This document shows, one piece after another, positions 35,614 to 47,256 of a stretch of 64,000 nucleotides of DNA. Each line of letters opens with the position of its first letter. The stretch's first letter is position 1. The position numbers and the translations under genes were made by a program. Under the pieces are notes generated by a model. That model made no database searches. It was not told the origin of the DNA and saw only the letters and a list, made by a program, of their open reading frames with translations. Source of the stretch: Pleurostoma richardsiae (Eukaryota > Ascomycota > Sordariomycetes > Calosphaeriales > Pleurostomataceae); the NCBI GenBank assembly GCA_030052745.1, contig JANBVO010000021.1:186001-250000 (forward strand). The letters run 5' to 3'.

Positions 35614-36534
35614 TCATAGCTTCGCGTCTCCGACCATCAGTTCGCCACTCTTCCACAGCGCCCCGCCGTCAATCTCAATCACCGCTCCGTTGACGTGCGC
35701 GCCGGCCCGGCTGCACAGGTACACCACCGCGCCGGCGATGTCCTCCGGCTCGCCCAGCCGCCCCATCGGGTTCTGCCTCGCCATCGCGCCCGCCCCTCCC
35801 GCGACCTTGAGCAGGCCGTTGGACATCTTGCTCGGGAAGAAGCCCGGCGCGAGGCTGTTGACCGTGACGTGCCGCGGGCCCAGCTCCAGCGCCAGGTTGC
35901 GCCCCAGGTGCAGCACCGCCGCCTTGCTGGCCGAGTAGCCGAAGGTGGCGTTCTTGCCCAGCGTGCCCACGCCCAGGCCGGCCACGCTGGCCGTGATGAC
36001 CACGCGGCTGGGGTCCCGCACCGTGGCCCGCGCCTGCAGCAGGGGCGCGAAGCGCTGGATCGTGTTGAAGACGGCCCGCACGTTCAGGTCCATGACCTTG
36101 GCGAAGGCGGAGTCCGGGTGCGTGTCGAAGGCCTCGCCCCAGGTGGCGCCCGCGTTGGCGAGGAGCACGTCGACGTGGTCGGTGTGCTTGGCCACGCCGT
36201 CGACGAGCTGCTGCACGCCGGCCAGCGTGGAGGAGTCTGCGGGCACGGCGATGGCGCGCGCACCGGGGGCCAGGTTGGGGAGGGCATTGAGCGCCTTGCA
36301 GGCGTCGTCGCAGGCTGCGGCTTTGCGGGAGGAGATGAAGACCTTTGAGCAGCCGGCCTGGAGGAGACTGGGGAAGATGGGTGAGCTAACTTCCTTTTGG
36401 GTGCTGGGGAAACAATCAAGTGCTTACGCTGACGCAGCGGCGAGACCTAGCCCCCGGGAGCCTCCCGTCACAACCGCAACCTTCCCCTTCAGGGAGAAGA
36501 GGGACGGGAAGTCTTCTAATTGAGCTTCTGCCAT
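35614..36534 (-). CDS. Short-chain dehydrogenase/reductase (classical SDR)
   Basis: Two exons (36534-36428, 36367-35614) give 286 residues. All SDR landmarks are present: cofactor loop TGGSRGLG at 23-30, structural NAG at 106-108, catalytic Ser162, Tyr179 and Lys183 in the YSASK motif, and a PGFFPSKMSN segment after the active site. The Arg after TGGS suggests NADP(H) preference, as in 3-oxoacyl-ACP and RhlG-like or gluconate-5-dehydrogenase-like reductases. The substrate cannot be assigned. The coding sequence is markedly GC-rich at third positions compared with its flanks. The first exon supplies the cofactor loop, so the shorter frame from 36246 would be non-functional and is not the start. 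No targeting signal is seen, so it is probably cytosolic. Confidence 0.92.
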
Positions 36535-37277
36535 CTTGAGCCTGGATCGATTGCTGTTGAAGTGTTCTGAAGAATGCCTGGAAGGATCACTTTAACTCCA
36601 CTACTATGAGAGAAACGGAGGGCCCATGAACAAGATTGCCTCGGAATGATATCGGGGATTTGAGACACCCCAAAGTCGGGAAGAGCCACCAACTAAATAG
36701 GCGTGCATTCGACTCCGCCGTCATAGCTGGGGCATTTTGCGGGGGAGGAGTTGGGGGAGAGAGATGCCGAGCCGAGGTCCACCACCGGTGGGTCCGGCTT
36801 TTAGGGGGGGCCACCATTCAGGGGTTCGGCGCCCCCGTGCCCGTGTAAGTCGTCGGCTCCTCAACACCACGACTAAACATCACGACTCCCGACTCACACC
36901 ACGACTCCACGATTCAACATCGCGACCGCAAATACACGCAACAAGTACCTCTGGTGCACAGACCCGCTTTCGACCTCATCAGGGCGACTGAGCAGGCTGC
37001 AATCAGTGAGTGATTCGCTGGACCCGCGGGCAGACTGGGAAAGTATAAAGGAAATCTGCCACCATGCTTTCCGCATCAACCAAACACGCTCTTGGTGATC
37101 TTACCTCATCTTCAACAAACCCAAGCAACCTTCTCATAAACACAGGGTGAAACTTCTTCTACATCAACCTCATCCTGTCCCAAGACAACCCCATCTATCC
37201 CATCCAGCATACATCACCCGCTTTCAGTCGGACAGCACACACAATATCGTCAGATTCCCAGTCACAAGAACTTCAAG
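36535..37277. other. Divergent promoter region
   Basis: Shared upstream region of the dehydrogenase (-) and the small membrane protein (+). A short ACACGACT/CACGACTC-type repeat runs from about 36862 to 36920. The part before 37278 is CA/CT-rich, as in fungal leaders. No gene is seen. Confidence 0.5.
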
Positions 37278-37727
37278 ATGCCTGTTGTCACCCGCGATAA
37301 GGAGCGCGAGGACTTCGAGCACCTCGACGCTGGCTCCATCCGCGAGGAGATTCAGCACGACGCAGACAAGTCCGCGGATTATGTCACCGTCGAGAAGATG
37401 GACGCCGGTATCAACACCACCAAGCCGAAGCAGGCCGCTGAATCCACCCAGCTTCTGAGCCACGAGACGAAGGATTCCGTTACCAAGCGTCACCCTCATG
37501 GCGCCGATGCAACCAAGAAGGAGGGTCCGCGCGAGGGCCAGGTCACCGAGGCCGAGCCGGCCCCGGAGCGTGGCGGCCTCGCCGTAGACGCCGCCCGGGA
37601 CAACCGCAATGAGTCCGAGGCCAGCCTGGTCTTGGTGTTTGCCATCTTGTGCTTGATCCTTTTCCTGGGTTTTCTCAAGCCTATCTATGAGTGGTCCTTC
37701 ATGTATGGCCGCTACCCGCGTGCTTAA
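37278..37727 (+). CDS. Small C-terminally anchored membrane protein of unknown function
   Basis: A single exon encodes 149 residues. The first 110 are very hydrophilic, charged and probably disordered. One strong hydrophobic segment at about 116-135 (ASLVLVFAILCLILFLGFL) is followed by a short KPIYEWSFMYGRYPRA tail. This is the architecture of a tail-anchored protein with the bulk in the cytosol, though the 14-residue tail could also sit in a lumen. No enzyme motif is visible. ATG 37278 follows a CT/CA-rich leader with an AAG context and is the natural start. The protein looks like a conserved fungal hypothetical; I cannot assign a role. Confidence 0.7.
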   Translation: MPVVTRDKEREDFEHLDAGSIREEIQHDADKSADYVTVEKMDAGINTTKPKQAAESTQLLSHETKDSVTKRHPHGADATKKEGPREGQVTEAEPAPERGGLAVDAARDNRNESEASLVLVFAILCLILFLGFLKPIYEWSFMYGRYPRA

Positions 37728-38307
37728 GCCCGAGGACAACCATGCGTCCAGCTCCTCATGTTCCCAAGAGTCTGCCTAGGCGACTGCAGATGCAGAAGCT
37801 AGAGATATTGTCGGTAAGTGAGAGCATTGAGGCTGCACTGTGAGTCATGCTAACAGACTTACAGCGCATCTCCACTTCACTTTGTCTCGCCTCGCAACAA
37901 GTGGAATCGCACCAGGTCTCGAGGATTCGGAGGGGAGGATTCAGGTTGCTATACTGTGGGCTCAAGGTTCCGGTTTTGTGTTTTAAGGTACTGGCTTCAT
38001 GGGGTTCTCACGGTTTCTGCGTTTATGGGCCAAAGGCCCCAGGTTCTATGGTTTTAGGTATTGGCTTCATGGGTTCACACGGTTTCGCGTCTGACGCAAA
38101 GGTTTATGAGCTTGATCCAGACGGATAGGATGCTAAATCCAGGCATTTCTCCCTGCACGACGATGCTATATGTGTGCACCTGTGAATAGCAGTTGCCTCA
38201 CAAACGACGATGCCGAACACCGTGCTAAGCTTATGACCAACATTCACCCCTTAATCGTACCGTAGTAATACAGGTAAAGCTTCTCGAGCCACATCCTCAA
38301 GTCCATC
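37728..38307. other. Convergent intergenic spacer with tandem repeat
   Basis: Between the 3' ends of the small membrane protein gene and the ubiquitin-like gene. It contains two imperfect copies of a unit of about 70 nt at 37958-38100. No gene is supported; a 93-codon frame over the repeat is low-complexity. Confidence 0.5.
37958..38100. repeat. Two imperfect tandem copies of a unit of about 70 nt
   Basis: Copies are marked by GGTACTGGCTTCATGG at about 37987 and GGTATTGGCTTCATGG at about 38057. Each is preceded by a CAAGGTTC/CAGGTTC...GGTTTT block and followed by TCACGGTTTC or ACACGGTTTC. Divergence between copies is modest, so the duplication is fairly recent or constrained. Confidence 0.7.
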
Positions 38308-40607
38308 TCAGTTCGCTGCCGTGAGGGGCTCCTCATGGTGGTCTGCCTCGCGCCCCTCCTCCGGCGCGGCGTCAGCCTCCGGTAAATGAGGACCCCACGT
38401 CGCGTTGTCTTCTGTCTGCGACGCGTCGGTCAGCTGCTCACCAGCCTCCCCAGCTGTTGTTGCCGCAGCAGCGGCGGCGGCGGCGGCTTCCGCAGCAGCA
38501 GCCTCAGCAGCAGCGGCAGCTTCTTCGGCCTCCCTCCGCCTTCGCTCCTCCGCTTCCAGGTGTGCAATATGCCGCTCTGCCACTCCCGGCGCGATACTAG
38601 CGAGGAAGAGCAGTCCCGCGCGCTCAACGCGTCGGATCTGGTCCATCAACCGGTTGGCGTTCGCTTCCCGCCTCTGCGCCACAAGTCTGGCAGCGGCCTG
38701 TGCCGGATCAGGCTCCTGCTGGCGCGGCTGAGGGACCGCGTTGGTCGGATCAGCAGCACCCGCGGCGGCACCCTGGTGCGGCTCAGGTGCGGGTTGGCCG
38801 TTTGGTCGCATATCGCGGGCCTGGTTTGGGTTTCCAAGTGGCATCAGTCCCTCAAGGTGTCGACGGAAGGGGTCCCATGCCTGGTTGGCCATGCCGTTGA
38901 GCAAGCCCGTGTTGATGAGGAACACAGTCAACGCGAGCGAGATCATGGTGATCCACCGAGGCCAACTGGTATCTGCGGCAGAAAACCACCACACAAGCGC
39001 GGCCAGACGGACCAGCAGCCAAAAGTGCGGCCAGATTGCCGCCACCAGGGCGCCGGCGCCGGGGTTATTGGGATGTAGCTGTCCTGGAGGGGCGAAGGGA
39101 CGAACCGGTACCTGCTGGCCTGGTTGTGGCGGCGGCTGCTCATTGAGCGCTTGCTGGTTCATAACCTGCTGCAGATTCTCCCGTATATTTTGGGCGGGTG
39201 GCATGGCTTGCTGCTGAGCAGGTTGGCCCAAAGCCTGGCGGTTGTCTACCATCAACGGCTGCCTCGCCGGGCCTGCTGGTGGAGTAAGAAACGACAGTGG
39301 GAAAGGTCCCGCAGGGAACCGTGCCGACGGGGTGTAATACATCTCGGAATGGTTGTTTATGAGGAGGGCTCGAGGTCCTAACGGCGACGATAGAATGTAC
39401 ACTTCGGGTTGGCTCTGGCTTACACGGCTCTGCGACCCATTCACACCCGTGCTGCTACCGTGGCTCGGCGTCCTCGCCTGGTCAGGAGTGGCAGTTCTGC
39501 TGACCGGTCGCGCAGATCCGGGACGTCGAGGCAGCGTCGCCCCCATGGGGTTGTTCATGCTCTGAAGAGACGCCCCAGATGCACTGCGATGCATCGCATT
39601 GGTCATGGCTAGGGTCGCTTGACTAACATCGGCACTTCTCATGATGTTCCGAACATCCGCCGCAGAGAGAGGATTCCGACTGGCAGCCGATGCCGCCCCA
39701 TTGGGGCCCAGCACTGTCTCGTTGACTAGGACTCTCCAGTGCTGTCCGTTAGGGGTAACCCCCTCCCGCACAAATGTTCGGTTCTCTGGTGGCACGCCTG
39801 GGCTGTTCCGGCCGGGGACACCACGAATGACGTTTGGTAGCGAGTTCGGCACTTGGTCCTGAATTCCATGCATGCCCATGGCAGCCCTCGCCTGTTGATT
39901 CTGGTTCAGCATTTGGCGATACCCCGCTTCGCGCTGTATCTGGTTCATCCACTGAACCATAGTCTGGTGCTGTTGAGCTAGCAGCTGTTGCGCCACTGCT
40001 GGTGCTTGAGCCATAGGCTGGTGCGGGATTGGAGGATTTGGCAAGCCTGGCTGTACGAAACGAGGTGGGATATGTGGATAGGCTTGTCCATGCATTTGAG
40101 GTTGCGGTGCGCCTTGTGGATATGGAGATGGAATCGCTGGCCGACCATCTGGGTTCGGCGCTGGGCTTTGGCCTGGCATAGGGGTGGATTGGGTCGAAGA
40201 GTGATGGTCGGTAGTGTCTCGCAACACAAGATGAAGTGTCTGCTGGTCGGTATTCCGTAGCTGTGCAGCAATGGGTTAGCCCCTTGTCACAGGGATATCA
40301 GGGTTCCTTGGAAGAAAGAGGGATGCAGTACCACTTCTGCTCCGAATACATCCTGCAGAGTCTCGCCATCTCGCGCCAGCAGCCGACCACGGTGGATGAG
40401 TCGCTGGTGGTCGTCTGCAGGCTTCATAGGCAGCACATCCCGAATCTTCTGCTTCAGCTGCCTGACCGTCGTCGCTGAGTCAAGCTGAGGGAAGCTGAGC
40501 GGCCCGTTGACACCAACTGAAGGAGACACGATCTGGAGGTTCACTGTAAGAGGAGGTACATCCTCGCTGGGTATGGATGATGAGGATGGCGCCGTCTCCT
40601 GCGCCAT
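38308..40607 (-). CDS. Ubiquitin-like domain protein, Herp/Usa1-like ERAD scaffold
   Basis: Two exons (40607-40332, 40260-38308) give 742 residues. A ubiquitin-like fold spans about 18-105, with the exon junction inside it (FGAEV|LRNTDQQTLHLVLR). A long Pro/Gln-rich region follows. Two closely spaced membrane helices lie at about 490-545 (HFWLLVRLAALVWWFSAAD... and TMISLALTVFLINTGLLNGM). The C-terminal third has a predicted coiled coil with an Ala/Glu run (about 650-700) and an acidic end. UBL plus paired helices is the plan of mammalian HERPUD1 and yeast Usa1, which organise the Hrd1 ubiquitin ligase at the ER membrane. That role is inferred. ATG 40607 is the first in-frame ATG; the frame is open further upstream without one. 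Confidence 0.78.
38441..38530. repeat. GCN/GCA trinucleotide-rich tract coding an alanine run
   Basis: A stretch of imperfect GCA/GCG/GCC triplets on the minus strand encodes an Ala-rich, Glu-interrupted helix in the Herp-like protein. Slippage could change its length between strains. Confidence 0.75.
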
Positions 40608-41403
40608 CTTCGCCAAGTCCAAGGTCAGATCGCGATCACTCTGACCAGGTGCGGGTATGCGGCCGTCACCCGTCAGCGATGAAGGAGTGCCGCACAATTG
40701 ACGGGTGGCAATTGCAGAAAGTTGACTCAGGCCTGCAACACAGCAGCTGGGGAAGGATCGAGGTTTAACATGTCAGAACGATCGACGGAGATCTCCCTTC
40801 ATGGCAAGAGGAGGAAGGGAAGAGTCCAAATATTTACAGGGACGCCGGTGAGCGTCGACTAGGCGAGCGCCTGAGGACAAGTTGTTGCAATTAATCAGCT
40901 CGGAGCGCTGGACAGGGTAGAGTAGATTCGTCAACACGACGCTGTCCACACATTATGGTGTTACTTCCACCGTGGCTTGTTGGACTCGAGTACAGTAGCT
41001 TGGTCGGGTAAGTACCTGCCAACTGCAGATACCTCCTGATCACGACAAAATCCCACCCTGAAAAGGTAATTTTGTTTCACTATACTTCCACGCGATGGGT
41101 CTAAGCTCCCGCTCCCAGCTTCTAGGAATAGCAGAGCGGAGTTTGCCGGGCGCCAAGCCTCCGGCAACTGTCACAGCAAACTGCGTCATTCTGCCTCCAA
41201 CCGCAGCTTTGCGTGCAGTGAGGTCTCGACCCCATTTGTCGCAGTAGACTGGACGAACTCTCAGATCCTTCAGCGACTGTCTGGGCACCGCCATCTGCAA
41301 TTGTCATGTTGAGCAAGAGGATGGCATAGAGTCTTGAATGGCGCAGATGTACACAACCTCCTTGACTGTGCCGAATTGAGCGACACCTCGAACGATCCGC
41401 AGG
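40608..41403. other. Divergent promoter region
   Basis: About 800 bp separates the start codons of the Herp-like gene (-) and the phosphatidylserine decarboxylase gene (+). Both control regions must lie here. Several short overlapping frames are present, none with a recognisable feature. Confidence 0.55.
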
Positions 41404-43111
41404 ATGGCTTCATTGTCTGTGGCCCCAGGTCTGGCCAGGACCAAGGCCCTCCACGATTTGACCTTCCGCTGCTCGACTTGTCTCTACCGAGAGACATTCC
41501 AGCTCTCCGTCAGACCTCGGACTTTAAATGTTGCTGCGGGCCGCCGACTCTTCTCACAACAATCCCAACAAAGACCAAAGTTTTCATCTCGACTGCGGAC
41601 GGCGTGGAACAGCAGCAGGATCCAATGGTACCAGATACCCGTCGGAGTGGGCATTGGTTTTCTGGGATTTCTACAGTTCTATAAAACCTACACAAAGGAG
41701 AAGGAAAGGCAAGAACAGGAAAGTGGTGATGGTGAGACGCGGCCTAAGAAGCGTCCCCGCATCCGGCCGGAAGGGCCCTGGTATGTCTGCGGCTTGTCTG
41801 TGCGAGGGCAGCCAGTGACTGACCAGATATTAGGCAAGTGCAGATAATGTCTACCCTGCCATTGAAGGCCCTTTCGAGACTCTGGGGCAGGTTCAACGAG
41901 TTGACCATCCCGTACTATCTACGGGTTCCTGGCTTCAAGCTCTATTCCTTTATCTTTGGTGTCAAGTCCGTCCCATATTATTGCCCATACGTTGGAAGGT
42001 GGCCTAACACTGCTACAGCCTTGATGAAGTAGCCGAACCAGACCTCCATGTTTATCCCAATCTGTCTGCATTCTTCTACCGGACTCTCAAACCAGGTGCT
42101 CGGCCACTAGACCCCGATCCTAACGCGCTCTTATCACCATCCGATGGCAAGGTCTTGCAGTTCGGACAGATCGAGGGTGGCGACATAGAACAGATCAAGG
42201 GTATGACCTACAGCATAGATGCTCTCTTGGGAAAGAATACTCCTACGCCAAGCATTTCCGAGAAGAGCGAGAGTGAAAAGTCGTCTGCCTCTTCTACCGG
42301 AGAGCTTCAGAAGGACGAGGAGCTCGTCAAGCAGGACGAAGAGTTCGCTCGCGTCAATGGTATCCCCTACACTCTGCCGACACTGCTTTCTGGCCCATCC
42401 ATGTCCCAGAAGAAGGATCGGATAGAAGACCAATCTGCCGCTAGCGCGAGCCCGGCGACCGTGTCCCAAGTACGGGCAGATCTTGAGATGGGGGAAAAGC
42501 CTTGGTACGACATCCTGTCACCGGAAAAGCGCACAGCGCTATACTACGTGGTTATCTACTTGGCGCCCGGCGACTACCACCGGTTCCACTCGCCTGCCAA
42601 CTGGGTGGTCGAGCGCCGGCGTCACTTCGCGGGCGAGCTCTATAGTGTCTCGCCCTATCTACAGCGGACGCTACCAGGCCTGTTTACGCTCAACGAGCGC
42701 GTCGTGCTCCTGGGCCGCTGGCGCTGGGGCTTCTTCAGCTACGTGCCGGTGGGGGCCACCAACGTCGGCTCCATCAAGATCAACTTCGATCGCGAGCTGC
42801 GCACCAACAGCCTGACGACCGACACAGCCGCGGATCGCGCCGCTGAGGAGGCTGCCAAAAGGGGCGAGGTGTACGCGGGCTTCTCGGAGGCGACGTACGA
42901 GAACGCCAGCAGCGTGCTGCACGGGTACGCACTGCGGAGAGGCGAGGAGATGGGCGGTTTCCAGCTGGGCAGCACAATTGTGATGATTTTCGAGGCGCCG
43001 ACAGTCGAGGTCGACCCGTTGGCGGAGACGCGGAACGGCGGGTGGACATGGGCGGTTGAAAAGGGGCAGAAGGTAAAGATGGGACAGCCGCTGGGCCGCA
43101 TTCAGGAATAG
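41404..43111 (+). CDS. PSD1: Phosphatidylserine decarboxylase, mitochondrial type 1
   Basis: Three exons (41404-41780, 41834-41965, 42019-43111) give 533 residues. The N-terminus is Arg/Ser-rich with no acids for long stretches, a mitochondrial presequence. A membrane helix at about 76-93 (QIPVGVGIGFLGFLQF) anchors it in the inner membrane. The catalytic core includes DGKVLQFG, APGDYHRFHSP and the LGST motif at 486-489, where self-cleavage at Ser488 makes the pyruvoyl cofactor and the alpha and beta chains. It converts phosphatidylserine to phosphatidylethanolamine. A Ser/Glu/Lys-rich insert of about 70 residues (roughly 235-305) sits inside the core, as in other fungal Psd1 proteins. Cytosolic and Golgi Psd2 forms have a C2 domain, which is absent here. 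Confidence 0.95.
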
Positions 43112-44600
43112 ACGTGTTGTTCTATATGTACCGTGTAACCAATTCCCCTGCTCAACAGCACACTGTAAACGAATACGGAAGAGCCTTTGCTGCGACTTGT
43201 TTAGCGAATATGTGTGGTTGTTAATTGGTATACTCTGACCGAGGTGAACCAACTCGTTGAGCTCGTGGACCAGGCCATCCTATATGGATGCAGAAATGCA
43301 GTGTATAGCACATAGACACATATTAACGTATTTCCCGCCCTGCTCGACCACGCTGCCCGACCACCCAAAAATCTCACCAGAAGTCTGAGTTGCTGGGTTA
43401 ATGAATATTAAGAAAAGTAAACCTTTCTATTTAGGTAAGCTTGCTGGGGCACGGAGTCTCCGCAGGCTCCTAGTGAAGACTATCTTCTCTAGCTTTGTGG
43501 GGATGTTTCCTGAGAGGAGTCGGTCAACAAGACAAAGCGGTCTAAGGAGTAAGCATATAGTGATACCACGTATCAATCAGCCCGAGGGACTTGTTGCCGC
43601 CGGGTTACTGTGACATTTCCTGTCTTTCAACATCCCTTGCTCTCTGGGCAAACGGTCACGGCGACGGGTCCGGGGCCCGACAAGTGAATACCGAGACAAG
43701 GCTGTACTATGCTGCGTTGTCATTGGAGAGCAAAAGATGAATCTATTGGGTACGCGCGCGTGTCGAATGCTGCGTTGTTCATTCTCTCTGCTGCAGCTCT
43801 GTGAGATCATCCCAAAATCTAGACCGGGGAGCGCTCTCGTTGCTTTCAGTCCCAATGGTAGAGGGGACGATATTCACTCTCTACGAGTAGTAGCATTGAC
43901 TCGGTGGAAGTTCCGCCCCAGTCTATCTATCTTTATCGAGGCCTAGATCTCCTCTTACTATGTTAGATGCGGGGCAGAGGCTGAGCTGTTGGAGAGCGGA
44001 GCGTTGCCTATCATCTCCTGGGAGCCATTAGCTCGAAAGAAGGGATGGTACTCTAGTAGGTAGACATCGCAAGCCTCAGAGGGGCAGCACCGACAGAGAA
44101 GACAAAGCCGGGAGGGTCTCGCCGTGTCTCGTCGGAGAAAGGGCCGCCAGGAATGAGCGGGCGGGCTGCCAGGTTCTCCTCACCTGGCCGGGCCTTGGTA
44201 CAGTAGAAGTTAAGGTTCAGGTGAGGCATGTAACCTTGACTTAAACGTGAGGAGGGTAGGTAGAAATCAATCGGGGTCAGGCCAATGAAAATTTATCTTG
44301 CGGCGCGCGTCCCTTCTACCTGACGGCAGACGCTTTGCCAACAAACCGAGAACCCCATTCATTCCCTTTTCAACCACTCGCCCTTTTGCCTCTCAACACC
44401 GCACCCCACTTTCTCACACTCGTACTTTTTTCTCTCCAAAATTTCCGTCGTCGATTCCTAATAAATCGACCTTTCGCCTCACTCTCCCTTCCGTTTGCCC
44501 GTCTCTCCCTCTTTCGCGTCTTCCCATCTCTCTCCCGTCATCAGCGCCTCGCACGACTTGACTCTCCCAGCAGCCAGCGCAAGCTACGAACGACGTCGCG
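43112..44600. other. Intergenic DNA upstream of Nap1
   Basis: No gene is supported. GGTAGG motifs occur near 44057 and 44254. From about 44300 to 44560 the plus strand is strongly CT-rich with few G residues, which marks the probable promoter and leader of the Nap1 gene. Confidence 0.55.
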
Positions 44601-46100
44601 ATGGCCGAACCCATCAGAAACAAGCGAGGAGACATCCCCACCGCTCCGTAAGTCCCACCTGGCTGTTCCCTCCCCAACACCTACCCGATAAGCATCTCGC
44701 AGACGGTCGCTAACATCGGATTCTGTGGCTTGCAGCACCCCTCAGAACACTCCCCTCAACAATGCTCCCATCTCATCGCACGCCCAGCAGCCCGGCGTCG
44801 CCAGCATCAAGGAGGGTCAGTATACGTTCCGGCATCCAGCGGCTGCATGCCGATCCCGCTCATCCGCTGACTTTTCGCCACAGAGGATCTTGACCGTGCC
44901 GCTGCGGCTTCTATCTTCGCACAGAACCCCAAGCTCGTCCAGATGATCCAGGGCAAGCTGGGCACCCTTGTTGGCCGTTCCTCTGGATACATCGAGTCCC
45001 TGCCTACCCAGGTCAAGAAGCGTGTTGCCGGTCTCAAGGGCATCCAGAAGGAGCACTCGAAGCTCGAGGCCGAGTTCCAGGAGGAGGTTCTCCAGCTTGA
45101 GAAGAAGTACTTCGCAAAGTTCACCCCGCTGTATGAGAAGCGTTCTGCCATCGTCAATGGAGCTACCGAGCCTACCGAGGATGAGGTTCAGGCTGGTGAG
45201 GAGGATGAGGAAGAAGAGGAGCCTGAGGAGCCCGAGGCTGAGGCTGAGAAGGAGGAGAAGCCTGCTGAGCCCGCCGAGCCCGTAAAGGGTATTCCCGAGT
45301 TCTGGCTGTCTGCCATGAAGAACCAGATCTCTCTGGCCGAGATCATCACCGACCGTGACGAGGGTGCTCTCAAGCACCTGACGGACATCCGCATGGAGTA
45401 TCTGGATCAGCCTGGATTCCGGTTGATCTTTGAGTTCTCGGAGAACGAGTACTTCACCAACAAGACGATCACTAAGACGTACTACTACCAAAACGAGAGC
45501 GGCTACGGCGGTGATTTCATCTACGACCATGCGGAGGGTGACAAGATCAACTGGAAGGAGGGCAAGGACCTGACCGTGCGGGTAGAGCAGAAGAAGCAGA
45601 GGAACAAGAGTGAGTTCGCAACCCGCATGCCTGCGACAGACCCGCGCTAACAGACCCAGACACGAAACAGACTCGCATTGTCAAGAAGACTGTCCCCACC
45701 GAGTCTTTCTTCAACTTCTTCTCCCCGCCCAAGGCCCCCAGTGACGAGGATGACGATGATGCGGCTTCTGACATTGAGGACCGCCTTGAGCTCGATTACC
45801 AGCTTGGCGAAGACATCAAGGAGAAGCTCATCCCCCGTGCTATCGACTGGTTCACTGGCGAGGCGCTTGCCTTCGAGGAACTGGACGAGGAGGAGTTGGA
45901 GGAGGACTTTGAGGATGATGATGACGAGGATGACCTCAGCGAGGATCGTGACGATGAGGAGGAGGAGTCTGATGAGGACGAGGTAAGCAACCCCTGAGTC
46001 TCTCTGTGTTGTGTGCGACGAAAAGTCTGGGTCTAACGGCGCTCTCCAGGACGATGCCTCTAAGCCGAAGCAGGAGGCTGCGGAGTGCAAACAGAGCTAA
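44601..46100 (+). CDS. NAP1: Nucleosome assembly protein 1 (NAP family histone chaperone)
   Basis: Five exons (44601-44647, 44736-44815, 44884-45609, 45660-45982, 46050-46100) give 408 residues. After a short disordered N-terminus, the NAP fold begins with [14 protein letters not shown] and a long dimerisation helix ([21 protein letters not shown]). An acidic loop follows, then [23 protein letters not shown] and the SFFNFFSPP segment. The C-terminal tail is highly acidic, for binding H2A-H2B and H3-H4. It deposits and exchanges histones and shuttles between cytosol and nucleus. The final four residues are CKQS, a CaaX-like prenylation motif similar to the CKQQ end of human NAP1L1. Every intron preserves phase, and the join AGGAACAA|ACACG restores the conserved RNKNTKQTR. 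Confidence 0.95.
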
Positions 46101-47256
46101 GCATGCTCGTCCAACGTCTTATCATCAGTTCCTTGCTTCCTGCTCAAGGATCATTGGTCCGTGATTGCCGCTGGGCAGATCATGATGGACACATCTGCGA
46201 TATATCTGGCTGCTTCATTTGCAGTGTTGGCTTTGAGGGGGTCCCGTTAACAGCATCGTGATTCAACCTATAGACCATAATCAACTCAAAAAGGTCGAGG
46301 GGGTTCAACGTTTTGGAGTCGCTGCCTTTCCCCGCGTGTTTTTGCAAATGAAAGCTTGGCGACGCCTGTACGTTCCGAGGAGATGTTGGCGGCTCCTCCG
46401 GGATATCGCCATAGATTGGCCGTTCTAGGTACGGATTCGCCGAATTGAGGGACGAGAGGCAAGTGCCTCGTTTGGAGGCGGATTATCATCACCATGAGAG
46501 ACAGATAGGTAGAGACACCAGTCACCGCAGTCACCACCAGGAATTGATTTAGGGCACAAAGCAGGCTGCTACTTAATTATGGCGTTTATATCTCGACAGT
46601 TCTGTCAGTCGCTCGGGTGTCCTCGTGTGTTTCTACGTGAACTTGCACCGATACTGAATGGCGGGCGTGCTGACTCCTTCCTCCGCCTTCCAAATAACGT
46701 GAAGAGAAGAGAGAGCGGCAAAAACTGTATCAGTCGGTACCACAGCGGGTGGCTGATAAGCACCGTTTGGTACCTTGCAGATGGTGCAATATGATGAGAG
46801 CGCACTGAAAATGTGGTTGTCACTGACACCCTGCAGCTGCATGACGACGTGGCAAAATTTGGCATTGCCCCTCCTTACGTCGTCCGACTGCTGTCATGAC
46901 AGCCAACGGTTCGACAAACGGTCTTGTCTCATCTCGAGAGAGCATCACACAGAAGCGAGCATCTCACACCGCCGTCCCAGTTATTCTGGGTCGATTGACG
47001 GGATTTTAGCACGGGATTAGCCTGGGAGGCTCCGTCCCTTGTCATCCAGGCGGGCATTTCGCCGGAAGAGTTTTCAGCGTCACTGCGGAGGGGCTCGGAG
47101 TGAGCATATGACTCAACCCCACCATGCATGCCACCACCACTACTCACCACTGCCGGCCAGGGTCCTTCCTGACCAACACCGCTCGACTTACACACGCTCA
47201 TCGACGACTGTGTCTCTTATACACAGTAGACTAAGAGACCAACAAAGACGCACAAG
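46101..47256. other. Intergenic DNA upstream of the serine-pathway dehydrogenase
   Basis: No gene is supported. The last 100 bp before 47257 is rich in CA/AC and resembles a leader. Frames on both strands are below 90 codons and overlap. Confidence 0.55.

Noticed and set aside
35695-36523. Plus-strand frames (217 and 192 codons) opposite the dehydrogenase
   Set aside because: Shadow frames of a GC-rich SDR gene. The minus-strand reading has all SDR motifs.
44817-45530. A 237-codon minus-strand frame rich in Leu opposite Nap1
   Set aside because: The apparent Leu/Val-rich protein is the reverse reading of Glu/Lys-rich codons of Nap1. Nothing supports it.
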